6,750 nt of DNA from Betaproteobacteria bacterium (lineage in GTDB: Bacteria; Pseudomonadota; Gammaproteobacteria; Burkholderiales; Burkholderiaceae_E), in NCBI GenBank assembly GCA_009922405.1, contig RFVZ01000145.1:1-6750 (forward strand), in the 5' to 3' direction. This document shows positions 1 through 6,127 of this stretch, piece by piece. The notes under the pieces are model-generated. The model did not search any database. It saw nothing but the letters and a program-made list of their open reading frames with translations, and had not been told where the DNA came from. The stretch's first letter is position 1. Every line of letters begins with the position of its first letter. The translations under genes and the position numbers were made by a program.

Positions 1-42
1 ATCAAGGGGTGGTTCGCCGGTCTGTTCGGCAAGAAATCTTGA
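1..42 (+). CDS. C-terminal end of an upstream gene, possibly coxG (partial)
   Basis: Frame 1 is open from the left edge to a TGA at 40-42 and gives the 13 residues IKGWFAGLFGKKS. The aromatic, glycine and basic ending resembles the amphipathic C-terminal tail of CoxG/SRPBCC-type proteins, which accompany CO dehydrogenase and are thought to anchor it at the membrane. A tail this short cannot prove a family; the call rests mostly on the next gene being coxD. It could equally end another cox gene. The stop overlaps a possible TTG start of coxD at 39, which points to an operon continuing from the left. Confidence 0.45.
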   Translation: MKGWFAGLFGKKS

Positions 43-992
43 CCTCAGCGGTTCCGACGACCCCCGCAATCTCCCTCACCGGAACCCTGCGCGAGGGTCT
101 TCACCGCGTCGGCTATATCGCCGACGAGGACCTCAGCACCGCACTCTGGCTGGCGGGTGAATTACAGCGCCCGCTCCTGGTCGAAGGGGACGCCGGTGTT
201 GGAAAGACCGCGTTGGCACTCGCGCTGGCGACTTCGCAGGGACGAGAACTCGTTCGCTTGCAATGTCACGAAGGCATTGATCTGGCTCAGGCCGCGTATG
301 AGTGGAACTACGGTCGTCAGTTGCTTGCCATACGGCTGGGCGAACATTCGGACCGTACGCTGTCCGAGAACGATCTTTTTTCACGCGATTACCTGCTTGA
401 GCGGCCACTCCTTAAGGCCATCACCAGCGCACAGCCCTGCGTCTTGCTGATTGATGAGATTGATCGCTCAGACGAAGCCTTCGAAGCCTTTCTGCTTGAG
501 ATCCTGGCCGACTATCAGATCACCGTCCCAGAGCTCGGAACCCTGCGGGCGCTCCATGCCCCTCAAGTCATCCTGACCAGCAACGGCACGCGGGAGCTCA
601 GTGACGCATTGCGTCGGCGTTGTCTTTATCACTGGCTCGATTACCCGAATCTGGCCCGCGAAATTGACATCGTGCGGACCACACTTCCCGAGGCTGAGAG
701 TCGCCTGATTGAACAATCGGTCGAATTTGTACAGCGCCTGCGCCGGGAAGACCTCGGCAAAACGCCCGGGGTTGCTGAGACCCTTGACTGGGTTCGGGCG
801 CTTCATCGTTTGCAATTCAAGGCCCTTCCCGACGACCCCGAAGGTCTGATGGCAACCTTAGGATGTTTACTGAAGACGCGTGAAGATCGCTTCCAGATGG
901 AACCCCGCCAAATCCACCGGCTCCTCGCCGGGCGTCGCGAGGGCACCGCCGCGGGCACAACGGCTGGCGTTGCGGGTCATTCTGGCGATTGA
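9..992 (+). CDS. coxD: CoxD-like MoxR-family AAA+ ATPase
   Basis: This is a 327-residue single-domain AAA+ ATPase of the MoxR/CoxD group. Walker A is GDAGVGKT (residues 60-67), Walker B is VLLIDE (145-150), sensor 1 is TSNG (190-193), and an arginine-rich DALRRRC segment (199-205) sits where the arginine finger is expected. In Oligotropha (Afipia) carboxidovorans, CoxD is a chaperone-like ATPase needed to insert sulfur and copper into the CO dehydrogenase active site. MoxR ATPases generally pair with a VWA protein, and the next gene encodes one. The start is uncertain. GTG at 9 gives the longest frame but overlaps the upstream gene by 34 bases and sits directly against an AAGGGG run. TTG at 39 would give 317 residues and a 4-base TTGA overlap typical of translational coupling. 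The C-terminal 20 residues are rich in Gly, Ala and Thr and look disordered. Confidence 0.9.
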   Translation: MVRRSVRQEILTSAVPTTPAISLTGTLREGLHRVGYIADEDLSTALWLAGELQRPLLVEGDAGVGKTALALALATSQGRELVRLQCHEGIDLAQAAYEWNYGRQLLAIRLGEHSDRTLSENDLFSRDYLLERPLLKAITSAQPCVLLIDEIDRSDEAFEAFLLEILADYQITVPELGTLRALHAPQVILTSNGTRELSDALRRRCLYHWLDYPNLAREIDIVRTTLPEAESRLIEQSVEFVQRLRREDLGKTPGVAETLDWVRALHRLQFKALPDDPEGLMATLGCLLKTREDRFQMEPRQIHRLLAGRREGTAAGTTAGVAGHSGD

Positions 993-994
993 GG
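990..994 (+). promoter_or_regulatory. Probable ribosome binding site of coxE
   Basis: TGAGG overlaps the coxD stop codon (TGA 990-992). It lies 11 bases before ATG 1006 but only 2 bases before ATG 997, which favours 1006 as the coxE start. Placing the site on the coxD stop suggests that ribosomes finishing coxD re-initiate on coxE. Confidence 0.45.
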
Positions 995-1005
995 CAATGG
1001 GGCCC

Positions 1006-2163
1006 ATGGCCAACCCGATCGGAGCCATCGCCGGCTTTGCCCAACTCCTGCGCGCAGATGGACTGAAGGTTGGTATCGCGGAGCAGCAGGCAATGGTCCT
1101 CGCAGCACTGGCGCTTCCGTTGGCGCAAATCCGACAAGTCAGTCCCGCCTGGCGTGCAATTGCCTGCCAGAGTCCTCGAGACTGGAAACGCTGGCCCGAG
1201 CTATTTGATCGCTACTGGCATCCTCATCGGGTTCGTGGAACCATCCGGAGCAGCGGCCTCGCCCGCCCCTCCAGAGACCTCCGACAGGTGGTGCAATCGT
1301 TACAGGATCAACTGGGCACAAGTCCATCATCGAGCGCACGAAAATCCCTTGACACGGCGATCAACGATGCAACCAATGCAACGGGGGACGCGACAGACGC
1401 CGGTGCAGATCGAGCCTTCGGCGGCGCCAGTCGCACGGACCCCTTGCATGATCGATCGGCAACGCAATGGCTCCCCCAGGACTTAAGCCAACTCGAAACA
1501 TTGGCCGAACGCATTGCGCGACGACTGATGCGTCGGCTAACGAGACGTTGGCGTACACATCCGAGAGGTCGTCGCCTGGATCTTCGACGCACCCTGCGCA
1601 GTAGCCTCGCGACCGGCGGTGTACCCTTGCAACCCTCCTGGCGCCGGGTTCGCCGAGAACGCCCCAAGGTGTTTGTTCTAGTCGATGTCAGCCGGTCAAT
1701 GGAGACCCATGCCCAGTTGTTTCTTCGAATCGCAAGGGCTCTGGTGCTTGCCCTGGATGCGCGGGTCTTCGTCTTCCACACTCGGTTGGCTGAGGTGACA
1801 CCCCTGCTTGAACGGGACTCAGCCACCGTGCAAGAGAAGATCAACGCAGTGACGGCAGGGTTTGGCGGCGGAACTCGAATAGCGACCAGCCTGGCGGACT
1901 TTCACAGGGTCCACGCCCGGGCTCAGTTGGGGCGCGCTAGCCGCGTATGGATTTTCTCCGATGGCTTCGATGCCGATGAACCGCACCGCCTGCAGGAAGA
2001 ACTGCGGGCGATCCAGCTGCGTGGTGCGCGTATTGTATGGTTCTATCCTGGATCTGCGGTTCCGGCATCGACGGCGATGAACGGCGCGCACCATCAGATC
2101 GAGGCATTTCATCGCCTCAACAATCTTCGCGATCTGAGCGAGATCGCGACAACGTTTCTTTGA
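1006..2163 (+). CDS. coxE: CoxE-like von Willebrand factor A domain protein
   Basis: This 385-residue protein has the CoxE layout: a helical N-terminal part (1-100) starting MANPIGAIAG, a variable low-complexity linker (about 105-150), an Arg-rich segment (170-215) and a C-terminal VWA domain (221-385). The metal-ion-dependent adhesion site is complete: DVSRS (227-231), Thr290 in GGGTR, and Asp319 in FSDG. It should therefore bind Mg2+ and a partner carboxylate. VWA proteins work with MoxR ATPases, and CoxE with CoxD is required to mature aerobic CO dehydrogenase. The frame stays open back to a GTG at 880, inside coxD, but that extension only re-reads coxD sequence; ATG 1006 (or 997) follows the coxD stop closely and has a Shine-Dalgarno. 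The next gene begins 16 bases downstream. No signal peptide or membrane segment is evident. Confidence 0.88.
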   Translation: MANPIGAIAGFAQLLRADGLKVGIAEQQAMVLAALALPLAQIRQVSPAWRAIACQSPRDWKRWPELFDRYWHPHRVRGTIRSSGLARPSRDLRQVVQSLQDQLGTSPSSSARKSLDTAINDATNATGDATDAGADRAFGGASRTDPLHDRSATQWLPQDLSQLETLAERIARRLMRRLTRRWRTHPRGRRLDLRRTLRSSLATGGVPLQPSWRRVRRERPKVFVLVDVSRSMETHAQLFLRIARALVLALDARVFVFHTRLAEVTPLLERDSATVQEKINAVTAGFGGGTRIATSLADFHRVHARAQLGRASRVWIFSDGFDADEPHRLQEELRAIQLRGARIVWFYPGSAVPASTAMNGAHHQIEAFHRLNNLRDLSEIATTFL

Positions 2164-2179
2164 TTAATCGGACACTCAG

Positions 2180-3178
2180 ATGAACGCACGCCAGGTCCTC
2201 GAAGCGGCCCACCGTCTGCAACAAAATGATCAAGCTTTTGCTCTGGTGAGCGTTTTACGGGTCGAGGCACCCGCCTCGGCCAGACCCGGTGACAAAGCCG
2301 TTGTCACCGCAGATGGCATCATCCACGGCTGGATTGGTGGCGGTTGCGCGCAACCCGCTGTCTTGCGCACGGTTCGGGAAGCACTCGCAGACGGTCGGTC
2401 ACGGGTGATTCGAATTGCCCCGGCCGACGCCGAAACACCCGGACCGTCAACGACGGCAGTCAATTCAGAACGCCGGCTCGAAGACATTCTTGAATTCGGT
2501 ATGACATGCCACTCGGGCGGAATCCTGGAACTCTTTATTGATCCGATCGTCGCCCAGACCCAACTGACAATCATCGGGGACACCCCCCTGGCCGCTGCGT
2601 TATGCGAACTCGCTCCCCGCGTTGGCCTGACGGTAACCGTCATTGCCCACCAGGCCGATCCCGGGCGTTTCCCGGCGGCCGACCGGGTGCTAACCAATGA
2701 CGAGGATGCACCTGGAATCGCCCGTCAACATGCGTCCCTGAATGGATGTTTTATCGTCGTCGCGACCCAAGGCCGACGCGATCTTCAAGGGTTGCGCCTC
2801 GCACTGAGCCTTCCCGGTCGCCAGACCTTTTTTGTGGCGAGTGCCCGCAAAGCCCAAGTGCTCAAAGCAGCGCTCAAAGAATCTGGGGAAGCAGTCGATC
2901 ACGTCGATGCAATCGTTGCACCGGCAGGACAGCTACTGGGTGCCCAGACCCCAGAGGAAATCGCACTCTCGGTCCTCGCGGCGGTCGTTGCAGCGCGGCG
3001 CGAGCGGATAACTCCACCCGCTCAATCTCTCCTCCCGCCGAGATCTCCCGAAACGCCGGTTGCACCTCAAGTTCCGCCTCAGGTTCCACCTCAGGTCGAA
3101 CCGTCGGTTGAACAGTTGGTTGGACAGCCGGTTTCGATCGTGCCGGCTCTTGTCGGCGGCAGTTGCTGCGGGAGCTAG
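2180..3178 (+). CDS. XdhC/CoxI-family molybdenum cofactor maturation protein
   Basis: This is a 332-residue XdhC/CoxI-family protein. The N-terminal XdhC_CoxI domain (about 10-122) carries GGGCAQPAV (53-61, Cys56) and CHSGG (110-114, Cys110), both family hallmarks. The C-terminal Rossmann-like domain (about 128-275) begins with the strand-turn QLTIIGDTPLA. XdhC proteins bind molybdenum cofactor, promote its sulfuration and hand it to the apo-hydroxylase; CoxF and CoxI of CO dehydrogenase clusters are relatives. Position after coxD and coxE fits coxF, while sequence flavour also fits coxI, so I give no symbol. The tail (276-332) is odd: a Pro/Gln/Val-rich linker of V-x-x-x repeats ending in GGSCCGS, with two adjacent cysteines near the end. 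The start ATG has only a weak GGA 7 bases upstream; coupling to coxE 16 bases away is likely. Confidence 0.87.
   Translation: MNARQVLEAAHRLQQNDQAFALVSVLRVEAPASARPGDKAVVTADGIIHGWIGGGCAQPAVLRTVREALADGRSRVIRIAPADAETPGPSTTAVNSERRLEDILEFGMTCHSGGILELFIDPIVAQTQLTIIGDTPLAAALCELAPRVGLTVTVIAHQADPGRFPAADRVLTNDEDAPGIARQHASLNGCFIVVATQGRRDLQGLRLALSLPGRQTFFVASARKAQVLKAALKESGEAVDHVDAIVAPAGQLLGAQTPEEIALSVLAAVVAARRERITPPAQSLLPPRSPETPVAPQVPPQVPPQVEPSVEQLVGQPVSIVPALVGGSCCGS
3059..3142 (+). repeat. 12-bp tandem repeat coding a V-x-x-x array in the XdhC-like tail
   Basis: Seven consecutive 12-bp units encode VAPQ, VPPQ, VPPQ, VEPS, VEQL, VGQP and VSIV. Units 2 and 3 (GTTCCGCCTCAG and GTTCCACCTCAG) differ at one base, unit 1 differs slightly more, and later units keep the leading Val codon and phase while decaying. 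The array lies in frame between the Rossmann domain and the cysteine-pair end of the protein. Slippage would add or remove four residues without a frameshift. Confidence 0.8.
3170..3174 (+). promoter_or_regulatory. Ribosome binding site that sets the mocA start
   Basis: GGGAG lies inside the last codons of the XdhC-family gene, 8 bases before ATG 3183. It is one of the strongest Shine-Dalgarno matches in the window and rejects the longer open frame reaching back to 3060, which would only re-read the upstream repeat region. Confidence 0.65.
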
Positions 3179-3182
3179 AGCA

Positions 3183-3842
3183 ATGGGCTGTCTACTCAAA
3201 GGCGGCGGCGGACTCTACAGTCGCGTCGTCATTGGCGCGGTATTACTAGCCGCGGGCAGCGGATCACGAATGGGTCACCGGCCCAAGTGCCTGATCGAAC
3301 TCGGTGGCGTCTCACTGATTCGGCGTCAACTGATTGCGCTTTCCGGTGCGGGCGTTGATGAGGTCGTCGTCGTGCTTGGTCATCATGCGAAAGCGATCGA
3401 ACCCGTGATTCAGACGTTCCCGGTCACGATCGTTCACAACCCTGACCCCGATCAGGGCCAGGTCTCATCGCAGCGCATTGGTTTGGCAGCGCTCGGCGGA
3501 AAACTCGATGCAGTGATCGTGGCGCTTGCGGATCAACCCTTGTTGAACGCACAGGACATGACCGATCTGATCGGCGCCTTCAAAAAACGCCCAGAGACCA
3601 GTCAGGTTGTTTACCCGCTTGTCGATGGCGAACGCGGCAACCCGGTGATTTTCGCCCAAAGCGTGCGCGAGCAGATTCTTGAAAGTGATCTGAATATTGG
3701 CTGTAGACAATGGCAATCGAATCATCCGGAGTTCGTAACGCAATTCAACACGAGCAACCGACGCTACCGTGTTGACCTCGACACTGAGGAGGACGTTGCG
3801 CGATTCGAGCGCGAGACCGGATACCAACTCAAATGGCCCTAG
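3183..3842 (+). CDS. mocA: Molybdenum cofactor cytidylyltransferase (MocA-like nucleotidyltransferase)
   Basis: This 219-residue protein belongs to the MobA/MocA nucleotidyltransferase family. Visible motifs are LAAGSGSRMG (22-31) with PK (34-35) for nucleotide binding, QGQVSSQRIGLAAL (91-104), the metal-binding region ADQPL (116-120), RGNPVIF (151-157) and the C-terminal DLDTEEDV (198-205). The LAAG form, DQPL and RGNPV favour MocA, which joins CTP to molybdopterin to make the cytosine dinucleotide (MCD), over MobA, the GMP-adding enzyme that usually has LAGG. MCD is the cofactor form used by CO dehydrogenase-type hydroxylases, so the placement fits. The first 17 residues, including KGGGG, precede the usual start of the fold and may be extra. 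The start is 4 bases after the previous stop and has a good Shine-Dalgarno. The 3' end overlaps the next gene by 10 bases. Confidence 0.85.
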   Translation: MGCLLKGGGGLYSRVVIGAVLLAAGSGSRMGHRPKCLIELGGVSLIRRQLIALSGAGVDEVVVVLGHHAKAIEPVIQTFPVTIVHNPDPDQGQVSSQRIGLAALGGKLDAVIVALADQPLLNAQDMTDLIGAFKKRPETSQVVYPLVDGERGNPVIFAQSVREQILESDLNIGCRQWQSNHPEFVTQFNTSNRRYRVDLDTEEDVARFERETGYQLKWP

Positions 3843-4537
3843 ACCCTGGTTTTCACGGTCTCTGGCCGACCCCGATCGGGGTCTACCGTTTGCCCGATCC
3901 GCAGCGCATCAATGCCGTCCTCGCCCGGGCCCTGCAAGCGATCCGCCTGAACCAATCTGCGGCCCGGGGCGCTGATCCGCATTCACCCTTCTTCGCAAGT
4001 GACGACGATCTGATGCGTCGGCTCCAGATCGACGAGGGCCAGCAACTGGTGAAGTTTTTCGTCGAATCCCTCAAACACACGGTGACGTTGGCCAATCAGG
4101 TGGCCTGGGGGCCGTCACGTCGGTCGATGCGGATCGTTCTTGAAGGCCTGTGGTTCCAATGTAGCCGTGCGGGTGCATTTCATGATCTCCACACCCACGG
4201 TAATTGCTCCTGGTCAGGTGTTTACATCGTCCAAATCGATGACACGACGGTGCGATCAACGCACCCGACCTATGGTTCAACAAACGGCATCACGCGCTTT
4301 GTTGGTCCTTCGTTCGGCCATCTTGGCGGTGCGCACGTTGATTTAGGGAATGCCTATCTGCAGCCACCCCATGTGGACATTGAACCAATCCCGGGGCAAC
4401 TCGTCGTCTTTCCGGCCTCGCTCCCGCATCAGGCGCTACCTTATGACGGCATACTCGACCGGATCATCATATCGTTCAATGCCAGTATCCATTCTGAAAG
4501 CGGCAACGATCAATTGCACGCCTTCGGGGCTGGCTGA
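3833..4537 (+). CDS. Putative 2OG-Fe(II) oxygenase
   Basis: This 234-residue protein resembles the uncharacterised putative 2OG-Fe(II) oxygenase family PF13759/TIGR02466. It opens with a LWPTPIGVYRLPD-like strand (10-22) and a helical part, followed by a cupin-like core. Candidate iron ligands are in FHDLHTHGN (116-124: His117, His120, His122) and His199 in PASLPHQ (194-200). Arg210 before IIISFN is placed to bind 2-oxoglutarate, and SGVYIV (128-133) is a family-typical strand. The proximal motif is H-x-H rather than the textbook H-x-D, so the third ligand is unclear; I recall H-x-H as usual in this family. ATG 3833 lies inside the last codons of mocA (10-base overlap), implying coupled translation. 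No substrate is known. It could modify a protein or metabolite linked to the cox enzyme, or be an unrelated passenger. Family call is fairly firm, function is not. Confidence 0.75.
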   Translation: MALDPGFHGLWPTPIGVYRLPDPQRINAVLARALQAIRLNQSAARGADPHSPFFASDDDLMRRLQIDEGQQLVKFFVESLKHTVTLANQVAWGPSRRSMRIVLEGLWFQCSRAGAFHDLHTHGNCSWSGVYIVQIDDTTVRSTHPTYGSTNGITRFVGPSFGHLGGAHVDLGNAYLQPPHVDIEPIPGQLVVFPASLPHQALPYDGILDRIIISFNASIHSESGNDQLHAFGAG

Positions 4538-4547
4538 AGACAGCCAG
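4530..4547. terminator. Hairpin between convergent genes, possible bidirectional terminator
   Basis: CTGGCTG and CAGCCAG form a perfect 7-bp stem around the loop AAGA. The TGA stop of the oxygenase gene (4535-4537) lies partly in the stem, and the - strand peptidase gene stops at 4551. The position between two converging genes suggests it ends or protects both transcripts. Neither strand has a T-run after the stem, so it is not a canonical intrinsic terminator. Confidence 0.4.
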
Positions 4548-4550
4548 AAC

Positions 4551-5993
4551 CTAAGCAGGCATGCTCGCAATGACCTGAGCGACCGCTGCAGTCAAACGCT
4601 TGGCGTAGGGGACGTGCAGGAATTCATTCGGCCCATGCGCATTGGATTGCGGCCCTAAGACACCACAAACCATCATCTGCGCTGCTGGGAAGCCCTCGCT
4701 CAGCATCGCCATCAGCGGAATCGACCCGCCCTGCCCGATATGTCCGACGGGCGAACCAAATTGAGCAAGACTGGCTGCATTCAAAGCCGTCTCGAACCAC
4801 GGCGTCGTCTCCGGCGCATTCCATCCGCTGGATGCGCCATCGATCTGAAACGTAACCCGGGCCTGGTAAGGCGCGTTATCTTCAAGCAAACGCTTGAGGT
4901 CCTGAACGGCTTGTCCAGCTTCCACCAGCGGGGGTAAGCGCAGGCTCAGTTTGAAGGCCGTATAGGGTCGCAGCACATTCCCGGCATCGGCGAGCGCCGG
5001 AAACCCTTCAGCGCCGGTCACGCTCAGTGCGGGCATCCAGGTCCTGCGCAGAAGCCCTTCCGTCGGATCAGTCGTCGTGGGCAACGAAACAAGATCCGAC
5101 CCGCCGCAATTGTGATGCGCCCACGGAAAACGTTTGTAAATCAGGTCCCCCAAGAGTGCGGCAGTCACCCCAGCCTGCGCGACGCGGGTCGGAGGAATCT
5201 CGCAATAGAACTGAGACGGTAGCAGTCGCCCAGTGGCACTGTCCTCCAGACGATCGAGCACATGTCGCAGGATCCGAAAACTCGAGGGGACCAAGCCCGA
5301 TGCGTCACCCGAGTGCACGCCCTCGGTCAGGATTTCGACCTTGAGCACACCCGTGGCCATGCCACGTAAACTGGTCGTCAACCACAGTTGATCGTAATTG
5401 CCGGCGCCACTATCCAGGCACACCACGAGTTCAACCGTTCCTAGACGATCGCCGAGGGCATGGATAGTCGGCAACAAATCAGGCGATCCACTCTCTTCGC
5501 TCGTTTCGATCAAGCCAACGATTCGAGGGTGTGATAGACCCTGGCGCTTAAGCGCCTGAAGCGCGGTAATGCTCGCATAGACCGCATAACCATCATCCGC
5601 ACTACCACGACCGTACAACAATCCATCGAGATATGCGGGCGTCCACGGTCCCAGCCCCGAACGCCATCCGCTGAACTCGGGCTGCTTATCGAGGTGCCCG
5701 TACATCAGCACGGTTGGGTCTCCCGACCCTTGCGGTCGGGTCGAGGGCACTTCAAAGAACAAGACGGGGGTCCGACCAGGCAATCGAACGATCTCAAGGG
5801 TCAGGCCCGGCACGCGCTGCGCGATCACCCAGTCGGCCGCCCGTTGTACGACCAGATCGAGTAGTCCGGTTTGTGCCCACGCGGCGTCAAAGGCGGGAGA
5901 CTTCGCTGGGATCTCGACATAGCTGCTCAGCTGCCCAACCAGATCCTCGTCCCACACGCGACTGACATCGTCGACCAGACGCTTTGGGTCCAA
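4551..5993 (-). CDS. M20-family metallopeptidase (dipeptidase-like)
   Basis: This 480-residue protein has the full M20 di-zinc set: YGHLDKQPE (98-106; His100, Asp102), GRGSADDG (128-135; bridging Asp133), EESG (166-169; catalytic Glu166, metal Glu167), CLDSG (192-196; Asp194) and NAHGPNEF (451-458; His453). GVHSGDASG (225-233) is the usual lid-domain His motif. It is the length of cytosolic M20 dipeptidases and carries SPAFD near the N terminus, typical of that branch. It probably cleaves short peptides or an N-acyl/amide bond; the exact substrate cannot be read. No signal peptide is seen, so it should be cytoplasmic. The longest frame starts with TTG at 5993; no ATG or GTG precedes it before the in-frame stop. 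GTG 12 codons further in is an alternative, but would bring the start close to the conserved N-terminal region. It diverges from a solute-binding protein gene. Confidence 0.9.
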   Translation of the reverse strand: MDPKRLVDDVSRVWDEDLVGQLSSYVEIPAKSPAFDAAWAQTGLLDLVVQRAADWVIAQRVPGLTLEIVRLPGRTPVLFFEVPSTRPQGSGDPTVLMYGHLDKQPEFSGWRSGLGPWTPAYLDGLLYGRGSADDGYAVYASITALQALKRQGLSHPRIVGLIETSEESGSPDLLPTIHALGDRLGTVELVVCLDSGAGNYDQLWLTTSLRGMATGVLKVEILTEGVHSGDASGLVPSSFRILRHVLDRLEDSATGRLLPSQFYCEIPPTRVAQAGVTAALLGDLIYKRFPWAHHNCGGSDLVSLPTTTDPTEGLLRRTWMPALSVTGAEGFPALADAGNVLRPYTAFKLSLRLPPLVEAGQAVQDLKRLLEDNAPYQARVTFQIDGASSGWNAPETTPWFETALNAASLAQFGSPVGHIGQGGSIPLMAMLSEGFPAAQMMVCGVLGPQSNAHGPNEFLHVPYAKRLTAAVAQVIASMPA

Positions 5994-6043
5994 GACGATT
6001 TCTGTTTCCCCTGTCCAACACGATCTTCCACGAAACCCCGCGC

Positions 6044-6072
6044 TTGCCGTCGCAGCGGACTCCGACTAGATT
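6044..6072 (+). promoter_or_regulatory. Candidate sigma70-type promoter for the solute-binding protein gene
   Basis: TTGCCG (6044-6049) and TAGATT (6067-6072) match the -35 and -10 consensus at four of six positions each, with an ideal 17-base spacer. Transcription would begin near 6079, leaving a leader of about 50 bases that includes the GGGAG ribosome binding site. Matches of this quality arise by chance fairly often, so the call is tentative. Confidence 0.35.
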
Positions 6073-6085
6073 GCCCTAATAAGTC
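6064..6085. promoter_or_regulatory. Imperfect dyad overlapping the candidate -10, possible operator
   Basis: GACT and AGTC flank the segment, with an inner ATT/AAT pair around GCCCT; the arms are offset by one base. It covers the proposed -10 and start point, where a repressor would bind. The symmetry is weak and may be chance. Confidence 0.2.
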
Positions 6086-6111
6086 ATCCAGCTCAGCGAC
6101 GACGCAACTTT

Positions 6112-6116
6112 GGGAG
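6112..6116 (+). promoter_or_regulatory. Ribosome binding site of the solute-binding protein gene
   Basis: GGGAG lies 11 bases before ATG 6128. It supports the ATG rather than the GTG codon that follows immediately at 6131 or later in-frame starts. Confidence 0.6.
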
Positions 6117-6127
6117 TTTGAACCGAA

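Larger units (their letters stand above)
5994..6127. other. Divergent intergenic control region
   Basis: These 134 bases separate the M20 peptidase gene (-) from the solute-binding protein gene (+). They contain a candidate + strand promoter, an imperfect dyad and the ribosome binding site of the transporter gene. I see no convincing - strand promoter. A weak - strand candidate pairs ACGCAA (6102-6107, read TTGCGT) with AATAAG (6078-6083, read CTTATT), at an 18-base spacing. An AGGGGA stretch lies about 13 bases before the TTG start of the peptidase, rather far for a ribosome binding site. Confidence 0.5.

Noticed and set aside
475..492. Tandem GAAGCCTTC / GAAGCCTTT in coxD
   Set aside because: It encodes EAFEAF in a helix typical of MoxR ATPases; two 9-bp copies are explained by the protein sequence.
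880..1005. GTG-initiated N-terminal extension of coxE
   Set aside because: It is entirely or almost entirely inside coxD in another frame; ATG 1006 has a Shine-Dalgarno and starts the conserved protein.
1308..1844. Arg/Ser-rich 178-residue open frame on the - strand
   Set aside because: It lies antisense to coxE, has no recognisable domain, and its composition is what the complement of an Arg-rich coding region produces.
3060..3182. 41-residue N-terminal extension of mocA
   Set aside because: It re-reads the repeat tail of the XdhC-family gene out of frame and is Arg-rich; ATG 3183 with GGGAG 8 bases upstream is clearly better.
5027..5344. 105-residue + strand open frame inside the M20 gene
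   Set aside because: It is antisense to conserved M20 sequence and is Arg/Ser/Pro-rich with no motif.
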